From contig JAZKYH010000017.1 in the NCBI GenBank assembly GCA_045612065.1, positions 1 to 64,000 of the forward strand: a stretch of DNA of 64,000 nucleotides, written 5' to 3'. Both the position numbers and the translations under genes were made by a program. This stretch comes from UBA1189 sp045612065 (GTDB lineage Bacteria > Bacteroidota > Bacteroidia > Bacteroidales > Bacteroidaceae). This document shows positions 44,602-50,769 of the stretch, in pieces. Each line of letters begins with the position of its first letter. The first letter of the stretch is position 1. The notes under the pieces were generated by a model that worked only from the letters and a program-made list of their open reading frames with translations, had not been told where the DNA came from and did no database searches.

Positions 44602-45869
44602 AACTCACTACACACGCCATACGCAGTCTTGTCCTTCCTCTGCTCCTTATCTTTGGTGCATGGTCGGTAGCCTTTTATTTCATTCTGAGCGATGAACTCA
44701 TCGATGAGGTGGATGACCAGTTGGAGGTATACTCTGAGCGTATCATGCGCCAATGGCTTTCGGGCGAAGCACCCCCCGACTCTACCGATGGCACAAACAA
44801 TACCTATTACATACGGCAGATAACTTCTGATGAGTTGGCCTTGAATAAGAAGGTGGAGTACGAATATAAGAACATCTACATATCAGCAAGGCACGAGGAT
44901 GAGCCGGCACGTGTGATGCACACCATATTTGAGCACCGTGACGGCACGTGGTGGAGACTCACGGTGATGACTCCCATCTATGAGCGCAACGAGGTTATCA
45001 GTACCATACTTGTTGCTACCTTTATCTTGCTTGTCGTGATGTTGTTGGTCATCATAGGCGTGTTTGCATGGGTATTTGTGCGCCATACGCGTCCGCTCTA
45101 CAAGGTGCTCCATTACCTTGACTCCTACGCCATAGGCAAACCCCAGCCCTTGGATAACAGGACCGATGTGACGGAGTTCCAGCAACTCAACGATTCGGTG
45201 ACAGCTTGCATACACCGCATAGAGGAGGTATACGAGCGCGAGCGACGTTTCATAGGCGATGCCTCACATGAGTTGCAGACTCCTCTTGCCGTATGCCAGA
45301 ACCGCATCGAGATGATGATGGACGATGCCACTCTTACAGAGGAGCAAATGGTAGAGTTGGCCAAGATGCAACAAACCATCAGTGAACTCATCCGTCTCAA
45401 CAAGACCCTGCTGTTCCTTTCAAAGATTGAGAACAATCAGTATATTGAGCACACCGAAGTGTGTGTCAACACCAAGTTGCGCCACCAGCTGGAGATGCTT
45501 GCCGAGGTGTACGAATCGAAAGGAATCACCGTAAACCTCTACGAGAAGGGGCTATGGACGCTCTCGGCCAACGACGAACTGATGGCTTCGCTCGTGAGCA
45601 ACCTCCTGCGCAATGCCTATATACATAGCCTTCCCCATAGCACCATCGACATCTATATAAAGGAGGGCGCATTGAGCATTGCCAACACGAACGGTGAGGA
45701 GGCACTTGACGCCACCCGACTTTTCGACCGCTTCTACCGTGGTCGTCATGGCAAGAAGAGTTCCACCGGGCTGGGGCTTTCTATCGTGAAGGCCATTTGC
45801 GAGGCAAGCCATCTCAAAGTAGGATACACATTCGAGCAGGGTAAACATATCTTTACCGTTTCTCGTTAA
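44598..45869 (+). CDS. Membrane sensor histidine kinase
   Basis: 423 residues. An N-terminal membrane segment (about 12-30), a sensor region outside the membrane (about 32-133) and a second membrane segment (about 134-158, rich in Val/Leu/Ile) are visible. A HAMP-like linker (VRHTRPLYKVLHYLDSY) leads to the HisKA motif FIGDASHELQTPLAVCQ (phospho-His). The ATPase domain has the N-box (SLVSNLLRNAYIHS) and the G2 box (STGLGLSIVKAI). It should phosphorylate the response regulator encoded just before. The signal is unknown; the PepSY-like secreted protein downstream may report on envelope state. Confidence 0.92.
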   Translation: MKLTTHAIRSLVLPLLLIFGAWSVAFYFILSDELIDEVDDQLEVYSERIMRQWLSGEAPPDSTDGTNNTYYIRQITSDELALNKKVEYEYKNIYISARHEDEPARVMHTIFEHRDGTWWRLTVMTPIYERNEVISTILVATFILLVVMLLVIIGVFAWVFVRHTRPLYKVLHYLDSYAIGKPQPLDNRTDVTEFQQLNDSVTACIHRIEEVYERERRFIGDASHELQTPLAVCQNRIEMMMDDATLTEEQMVELAKMQQTISELIRLNKTLLFLSKIENNQYIEHTEVCVNTKLRHQLEMLAEVYESKGITVNLYEKGLWTLSANDELMASLVSNLLRNAYIHSLPHSTIDIYIKEGALSIANTNGEEALDATRLFDRFYRGRHGKKSSTGLGLSIVKAICEASHLKVGYTFEQGKHIFTVSR

Positions 45870-45953
45870 TAGGGTATAGAAAAATCAATCAAAAAAAAAT
45901 TTCATTTTTCTCACATTTGCACGAAATTTCAAAATCTTTTCAGATTTGGGTTC

Positions 45954-45961
45954 TACCTTTG
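45954..45961 (+). promoter_or_regulatory. -7 element of the PepSY-like gene
   Basis: TACCTTTG matches TAnnTTTG and lies 52 bases before the ATG at 46014. The upstream box is not clear. An A/T-rich tract (45888-45945) precedes it, which could bind the response regulator. Confidence 0.6.
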
Positions 45962-46013
45962 TCGTGTAAATAATGAGAAACTGAACGTAAAACCATTAAA
46001 AACAAGTACTATT

Positions 46014-46448
46014 ATGAAAAAGATTTTTATCGCCCTTGCATGTGTGTTCACTTTGGTAACCAACGCTTGTGCCGACAACTACCAACCTATTAGCCGTACT
46101 CAATTGCCCGAGAAGGCACAAACTTTCCTCTCTACCTATTTCCCCGAAGCAAAGGTTTCGTTGGTACGCAAAGAAATAGATGTGATGGAATTGAGCTATG
46201 ATGTCATCTTCACCGACGGCTCAAAAGTAGAGTTTGACCGCAAAGGCAACTGGACCGAGGTAGACTGCCTCACCCACCCTCTCCCTGCAGGTATCGTACC
46301 TGATGGTATCAGTAAAGTTATCAGTACTCACTATCCTGAGGTACAGGCTATCAAGATTGAGCGTGACCATCGCGAAATCGATGTGAAGTTGAGCAACCGC
46401 GTAGAGCTTACCTTCAACAAGCATCTCCAACTTATTGACATCGACTAA
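46014..46448 (+). CDS. Small secreted PepSY-like protein
   Basis: 144 residues. Signal peptide to about residue 20 (NACADNY). Two repeats of the PepSY-like unit are visible: LPEKAQTFLSTYFPEAKVSLVRKEID...YDVIFTDGSKVEFDRKGNW (about 31-85) and GISKVISTHYPEVQAIKIERDHREIDVKLSNRVELTFNKHL (about 98-138). Family members are found near two-component systems in Bacteroidetes. They are thought to sit in the periplasm, where some PepSY domains inhibit proteases or sense ligands. Its promoter lies just beyond the kinase gene, so it may be a target of that system. Confidence 0.82.
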   Translation: MKKIFIALACVFTLVTNACADNYQPISRTQLPEKAQTFLSTYFPEAKVSLVRKEIDVMELSYDVIFTDGSKVEFDRKGNWTEVDCLTHPLPAGIVPDGISKVISTHYPEVQAIKIERDHREIDVKLSNRVELTFNKHLQLIDID

Positions 46449-46471
46449 CAGTTTGTTAAGCGAATAATTCA

Positions 46472-46516
46472 ACAGAGGGTGTCTCCACATTCAGGAGACA
46501 TCCTCTGTTCTTTTTC
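46472..46516 (+). terminator. Terminator of the PepSY-like gene
   Basis: ACAGAGGGTGTCTCC (46472-46486) pairs with 46494-46508 at 14 of 15 positions, then TTCTTTTTC. The following 46517-46784 is AT-rich with several small palindromes (for example copies of TAATGCTTTACG and its complement near 46620-46685) and no supported gene. Confidence 0.8.
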
Positions 46517-46784
46517 ATAGTTCCCTTAAATCTTTTTCGCACTATCATAAAGTTCCGGGCATAGGTCCAAAAATTATGTCCTGCACTATGAAAAACTAAA
46601 ATACAATACTTTATTTCATAAAATATAATGCTTTACGCTATAAAATAAAGCACTATATTTCATTACGCAAAGCATTATACGTAAGTTTTTTGGTCTGTCC
46701 AATGCAAGAAATGTTTGGTTCCTCATAAGTTTTTCCAACTTTACAAAATGAAGAAATCTTGTGTTCAGAAAAACTATGCACTCT

Positions 46785-46819
46785 TTTGTTGTTTTTTCGC
46801 TCTCATTTCCCTACCTTTG
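46785..46819 (+). promoter_or_regulatory. Promoter of the structured RNA
   Basis: TTTTGTTG (46785-46791 region) precedes a clear TACCTTTG (46812-46819) with about 20 bases from the TTG. Transcription would start near 46826, before the long paired region at 46862-47035. Confidence 0.6.
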
Positions 46820-46861
46820 CACCGATGAGTCGAAAGACTTGTCAAGACATTTTGGTAAGTT

Positions 46862-47035
46862 AGAAGCGTTGTGCTTATCTTGTTAATGAAAACCTGAGAA
46901 ATTTTCAATTGAACAAACAAGGATTGCATGATGGTTCTACGCGTATATCGCGTGGACTGTTATCTCCATTCTGTTTGTTCGGGTTTTCTCAGGACCTTCA
47001 TTAACGCGTGGCGTATCAGCCCGCGCTTCTTTTTG
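46862..47035 (+). ncRNA. Long rod-shaped RNA hairpin, 6S-like candidate
   Basis: No coding frame covers this stretch, but four complementary pairs nest in order: AGAAGCG (46862-46868) with 47024-47030; GTTAATGAA (46882-46890) with 46997-47005; CCTGAGAAA (46893-46901) with 46985-46993; GAACAAACA (46911-46919) with 46972-46980. A small apical stem ACGCG/CGCGT sits at 46939-46953. The whole forms one long rod with internal bubbles and ends in a T-rich run (47027-47036). A TAnnTTTG promoter lies just upstream. Size and shape resemble 6S RNA, the RNA-polymerase-binding RNA; a cis-acting leader for the lipoprotein gene at 47088 is the alternative. Confidence 0.55.
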
Positions 47036-47087
47036 TTCCATGAGAAAAGAGTATAGCAGTTTTAATGTATAACTAAAATTTAAAAGT

Positions 47088-47597
47088 ATGAAAAGTAAGA
47101 ATCTTTTATCGGCAATACTGTCGGTGGTAGCAACAAGTTTGATGTTTGTTTCATGCAATCCTTTTGTTATTCAGGATTGGGCACCTATTGACGTTTATGT
47201 TAAGGTTTCTAATGCAGAAGGACAAAATCTGCTTGACTCCGCAACATCCAATAATTTTGTTAATAAAGAAATTTCTGCCGAATGGATGGGAGAAACTTAT
47301 GTAGCAGATACTATTTCATTGTGGGAGAAACAACATATGACAAGAACATATCTTCCTATGATGAACGGATTGATGTATGTAACCAAAGATGGTGAGCAAA
47401 TGCTCTATTTTGGTGAATTAGCTGGCGATGGTGACTATGATGATGAACCATTCACTATCCATTGGCCTGATGGCAGCACGGATGTAATTACTATAAAGAA
47501 TAAGACACATCTTTCTTCGGCAGACAGAAAGTTTAAATTGAATGGTGAAGTTGTAGCCAAAGATACAACTCGCCCTGTCATAAGCATTGTGAAATAA
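47088..47597 (+). CDS. Lipoprotein of unknown function
   Basis: 169 residues. Lipobox LMFVSC (Cys23). The mature part has predicted strands such as IDVYVKVSNAEGQNLLD, EWMGETYVADTISLWE and FTIHWPDGSTDVITIKN, consistent with one beta-sandwich domain. Not recognised. It follows the structured RNA by about 50 bases and is closed by a strong terminator, so it is either its own transcript or the downstream part of the RNA's transcript. Confidence 0.7.
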   Translation: MKSKNLLSAILSVVATSLMFVSCNPFVIQDWAPIDVYVKVSNAEGQNLLDSATSNNFVNKEISAEWMGETYVADTISLWEKQHMTRTYLPMMNGLMYVTKDGEQMLYFGELAGDGDYDDEPFTIHWPDGSTDVITIKNKTHLSSADRKFKLNGEVVAKDTTRPVISIVK

Positions 47598-47620
47598 TAG
47601 GGTATAATAAATAATTCCTT

Positions 47621-47650
47621 ACGGCAGGCTTCGACCTGCCGTTTCTTTTT
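47621..47650 (+). terminator. Terminator of the lipoprotein gene
   Basis: ACGGCAGG (47621-47628) pairs perfectly with 47635-47642, loop CTTCGA, followed by TTCTTTTTTT. Confidence 0.88.
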
Positions 47651-47669
47651 TTATTTACTCGCTTATTCG

Positions 47670-47761
47670 TACCTTTGCGATAAATCGCGAAGATACTTGC
47701 GCTCACTGTGAGAAATGCTCAAGCAAGCTTGGTATTTTTCGTTCGCTTATTCGTACCTTTG
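47670..47761 (+). promoter_or_regulatory. Double-promoter repeat module ahead of the TrmH-family gene
   Basis: Two -7 elements, TACCTTTG at 47670-47677 and at 47754-47761, bracket a GC-richer piece containing TCAAGCAAGCTTG. The same arrangement recurs before the GH20 gene (50639-50730). The second element lies 21 bases before the ATG at 47782. Confidence 0.6.
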
Positions 47762-47781
47762 CAATAAATAATAGAACAGCA

Positions 47782-48318
47782 ATGAAGAAACTCAATATCC
47801 TTGAACTGAACCGTATGAATGTGGCCGACTATCGTGAGGCCGACAAGGTGCCTTTCGTGGTGGTGCTCGATAATGTGCGCAGCCTGCACAATGTGGGTTC
47901 GGTGTTCCGTACCTCGGATGCCTATCGTGTGGAGTGTATCTACCTTTGTGGAGTTACCGCTACCCCACCCTCGGCAGAGATACACAAGACGGCACTCGGG
48001 GCCGAGGACTCCGTGGCGTGGCAATACTTCAAGGATACGCGCGAGGCGGTGGAGGAGCTTCATCGTGAGGGCTACACCGTGCTCTCCATCGAGCAGGTGC
48101 AGGGAAGCATTGCACTGCAAGACCTCCGCTTGGAGAAGGGAAAGAAATATGCTGTCATCTTCGGCAATGAGGTGAAGGGTGTACAGCAAGAGGTGGTCGA
48201 CATGAGCGATGGCTGCATCGAACTGCCCCAATATGGCACCAAGCACTCGCTCAACGTATCCGTCACCGCAGGCATCGTCATCTGGGAGTTTGCCCGACAA
48301 TTGTTGATAGAGCAATGA
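47782..48318 (+). CDS. TrmH/SpoU-family RNA 2'-O-methyltransferase
   Basis: 178 residues. The SPOUT fold signatures are present: FVVVLDNVRSLHNVGSVFRTSD (starting near residue 27), VIFGNEVKGVQQEVVD (about 128-143) and the knot motif LNVSVTAGIVIWEFAR (about 157-172). It methylates a ribose in tRNA or rRNA using S-adenosylmethionine; the exact site cannot be assigned. No N-terminal RNA-binding extension, so it is a short form of the family. Its stop overlaps the next start by 4 bases. Confidence 0.88.
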   Translation: MKKLNILELNRMNVADYREADKVPFVVVLDNVRSLHNVGSVFRTSDAYRVECIYLCGVTATPPSAEIHKTALGAEDSVAWQYFKDTREAVEELHREGYTVLSIEQVQGSIALQDLRLEKGKKYAVIFGNEVKGVQQEVVDMSDGCIELPQYGTKHSLNVSVTAGIVIWEFARQLLIEQ

Positions 48319-48980
48319 AACTATTACTGAAGACCTTACTCGCTTTCCTGCTCGGCATCTTCATTACCGGTGCCATGCTCTTCCTTCCAGCCGGTACGCT
48401 GGATTATCTTGGTGCGTGGCTCTTCATGGCATTGCTCTTCACACCAGTCCTAATCATGGGCGTGGTGCTTTTGGCAAAGAATCCCGAGTTGCTACGCAAG
48501 CGTTTAGCGATGAAGGAGCGTGAGAAGACTCAGCAAGGTGTGGTAGCCCTTTCTGGACTTCTCCTCGTGGCCGCGTTCATCGTCGCAGGGCTCGACTTCC
48601 GCTTTGGCTGGAGTCACGTATCCAATATAGTGGTCATCGTCGCCTCGGTGGTACTCCTTATCGGCTATGCCCTCTATGCCGAGGTGTTGCGCGAGAATGT
48701 CTATCTGTCGCGTGTGGTAGAGGTACAAGAGGGCCAACGAGTCATCGATACGGGCTTGTATGGCATCGTACGTCACCCCATGTACTCTGCCGTCACCCTA
48801 CTCTACCTCTCCATCCCCCTCGTGCTCGGCTCATGGTGGGCACTGCTGGCGATGTCGCCCTGCGTGGTTCTATTAGCCTTGCGCATAAAGAACGAAGAGC
48901 AGGTGCTGCACCAAGGCCTCCCCGGCTATACCGACTACACTCATCGTGTACGCTATCGGATGATACCGTTCGTGTGGTGA
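48315..48980 (+). CDS. ICMT/PEMT-like integral-membrane methyltransferase
   Basis: 221 residues with about five membrane segments. The C-terminal half has the SAM-binding signature of the isoprenylcysteine/phospholipid methyltransferase group: GLYGIVRHPMYSAVTLLYL (about 154-172), then RIKNEEQVLHQGLPGYTDYTHRVRYRMIP. The substrate is not known in bacteria of this type. It overlaps the TrmH-family gene (ATGA), so the two are translated together. Confidence 0.78.
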   Translation: MKLLLKTLLAFLLGIFITGAMLFLPAGTLDYLGAWLFMALLFTPVLIMGVVLLAKNPELLRKRLAMKEREKTQQGVVALSGLLLVAAFIVAGLDFRFGWSHVSNIVVIVASVVLLIGYALYAEVLRENVYLSRVVEVQEGQRVIDTGLYGIVRHPMYSAVTLLYLSIPLVLGSWWALLAMSPCVVLLALRIKNEEQVLHQGLPGYTDYTHRVRYRMIPFVW

Positions 48981-49076
48981 TATATACTTTATAAATGTAC
49001 TGCACTAAAATCATTACCCCTACAAGTACTTGAAAAACAATAGGAGATAATATAGCAGTTTACCCTGAGGTCTCTG

Positions 49077-49155
49077 TCATCCTGAGCATCGTGAAGGATC
49101 CCGCGCTGGGACTTGGCAAGAGACATTTGCGAGATGTTTCACTTCGTTCAACATG
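49077..49155. repeat. Dispersed-type intergenic repeat
   Basis: GTCATCCTGAGC..GAAGGATC at the left and TTCACTTCGTTCAACATGAC at the right form an imperfect palindrome. The left motif is a well-known short intergenic repeat seen in many bacterial genomes. No coding frame is supported in 48981-49452. Confidence 0.6.
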
Positions 49156-49272
49156 ACACTATCGCGGTAAAAAGGATATTGGGGTAAACATCTATATTGT
49201 TGCTGATTATAGTTATGAATTCTAAATATCTGCGTAGGATATAAAGCTATATGTAGGAGCCTTCGTTCCTAC

Positions 49273-49358
49273 TTTTTCAAGCCTATGAAAAAATATTTTC
49301 ACTTCGTTGAAAAAAGTTTTTCGCTTTGTTGAAAATCGTTTTTCATAGGCTTGAAAAA
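49273..49358. repeat. Nested hairpins: 20-bp perfect inverted repeat enclosing two small hairpins
   Basis: A 20-base arm (49273-49292, core CAAGCCTATG) is the exact reverse complement of 49339-49358. Between them are two adjacent hairpins of the form TTTTC..GAAAA (49296-49313 and 49316-49334). The arrangement is compact and symmetrical. It lies between the converging ICMT-like gene and the metallophosphoesterase gene. Confidence 0.8.
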
Positions 49359-49452
49359 ATTTTTGCAAGGCCTCGAAAAGTTTTGCAACTCCTGATGACT
49401 ATGTCGGGTGGATGGGTAACTAAAAAAGTAAAAGGGCCTGTCTTTATTCCAT

Positions 49453-50544
49453 CTACTTCGCCCCGACCTTAAATACTACCATCTCGCTATCTGAGCCGAT
49501 GCGGAAGGGCGGACCCCAGAGGGAGAGGCCTTGCGATACGTAGACGTGGCTATGAGGCCAACGACGGTAGTCGTGGCTCTGCTCGAAGAGGCGGTCGGTA
49601 ACCCATGTCAAGGGCCACACTTGTCCGCGGTGGGTATGTCCGCAGAAGAGGAGGTCTACGCCCAAGCTATCGGCCTTGGCCACTCCATAGGGTTGGTGGT
49701 CGAGTACGATGTTGGGATGTGTGTCGTCGGCACACGCCATCAAGGTATCCAAGGCGGCACGGGAAGGGTTGCTCTTGTCGTCGCGACCGATGAGTTGGAT
49801 GTCTCCGGGGAGGGTCACCACGGAGTCGCGCAAGAGGGTGATGGATGTGTTCTTGACGAACTTCTCCACTGCCTCGATGCCACTGATGTATTCGTGGTTG
49901 CCCGGCACCATAAAGATGCCGTGCGGAGCAGAGAGGCGGGCCAGTTCGTCGGCCATATGATCGCGGTAGAGCGGGCTTACGCTGTTGTCGACAAGGTCAC
50001 CGGCAATGACGATGACATCGGGACTTTGTGCATTGATAAGGTCTACGTAGCGTGCCAGCGCCTTGCACCCCGTGCCTTCGCCAAGGTGCACATCGCTCAC
50101 GGCCACGATAGTGAGGGGCTTGTCAAGGGTACACTCCTTCTCGAACGATAGGGGAACCACATTGACCTTCGGATGCTTGTAGTGGTAATGACCTATGACA
50201 AGTACTGTAAGGCAAAGCACTAAGGACATCCAAAAACGATAGGGAATCTTCAAGCCCATCCACGCAACCGCATCGGCAACAAGCAAGGCGAGCACCATAT
50301 ATAGTAGGAAGACCAACCATACGGAACCCACCTGAAACAGTCCGCGCGAGAGCACTGCTGGCAATTCACTGCTGCGCAATGCGATGGAGAGAAACACACC
50401 ACACGTGGCAATGGCCATACATACGCCTATCAGAATCTTTGCAGCCATAGACAATGCCGGTAAAGACTGTACCATACGTACGTAGACATAGGCATTGGCT
50501 CCGAAGAGCACACCGAGGAAAAGTAGGATAAAGAGGTATATCAT
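49453..50544 (-). CDS. Membrane-anchored metallophosphoesterase
   Basis: 363 residues from the ATG at 50544 (MIYLFILL); an ATG at 50550 would add two residues. In-frame starts further upstream are rejected because the promoter lies between. Four hydrophobic segments (about 1-120) lead to the calcineurin-like domain: VAVSDVHLGEG, VIVIAGDLVDNS, MVPGNHEYISG and LLFCGHTHRGQVWPLTW. These Asp/His/Asn residues form the two-metal site. The family hydrolyses phosphodiesters or phosphomonoesters; several relatives act on lipid intermediates at the membrane. Substrate unknown. Confidence 0.85.
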   Translation of the reverse strand: MIYLFILLFLGVLFGANAYVYVRMVQSLPALSMAAKILIGVCMAIATCGVFLSIALRSSELPAVLSRGLFQVGSVWLVFLLYMVLALLVADAVAWMGLKIPYRFWMSLVLCLTVLVIGHYHYKHPKVNVVPLSFEKECTLDKPLTIVAVSDVHLGEGTGCKALARYVDLINAQSPDVIVIAGDLVDNSVSPLYRDHMADELARLSAPHGIFMVPGNHEYISGIEAVEKFVKNTSITLLRDSVVTLPGDIQLIGRDDKSNPSRAALDTLMACADDTHPNIVLDHQPYGVAKADSLGVDLLFCGHTHRGQVWPLTWVTDRLFEQSHDYRRWPHSHVYVSQGLSLWGPPFRIGSDSEMVVFKVGAK

Positions 50545-50565
50545 AATCATGCTTCGTCTGCGGTG

Positions 50566-50597
50566 CAAAAATAGACCATTTGTGCTCTTCGTGCAAA
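50566..50597 (-). promoter_or_regulatory. Full Bacteroidetes promoter of the metallophosphoesterase gene
   Basis: On the minus strand TTTG (50597-50594), 20 bases, then TATTTTTG (50573-50566). The predicted start, near 50560, leaves only a short leader before the ATG, which supports the short form of the protein. Confidence 0.65.
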
Positions 50598-50638
50598 GTA
50601 TCGGTAGAATATTTGTTTTCTTTACAACAAATATTCTG

Positions 50639-50730
50639 TATCTTTGAAATAAATTTCCAAGATACTCCCGCTCGCTGAGAAATATTTCAAGCAAGCTTGA
50701 TATTATTTCGCTTGCTTATCCGTATCTTTG
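50639..50730 (+). promoter_or_regulatory. Double-promoter repeat module ahead of the GH20 gene
   Basis: TATCTTTG occurs at 50639-50646 and 50723-50730, with TCAAGCAAGCTTG between. Spacing and sequence closely follow the module at 47670-47761. The second element lies 40 bases before the ATG. Confidence 0.6.
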
Positions 50731-50769
50731 CAGTGAAAATATATATTGCACATCTAATAAAATATAGTC

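Noticed and set aside
46510..46784. tRNA or small gene in the AT-rich stretch after the PepSY-like gene
   Set aside because: No cloverleaf or TTC-containing T-arm and no frame with a start site; only small AT palindromes were seen.
50551..50694. Upstream extension of the metallophosphoesterase
   Set aside because: A complete promoter lies within it (50566-50597), so the extension would not be transcribed.
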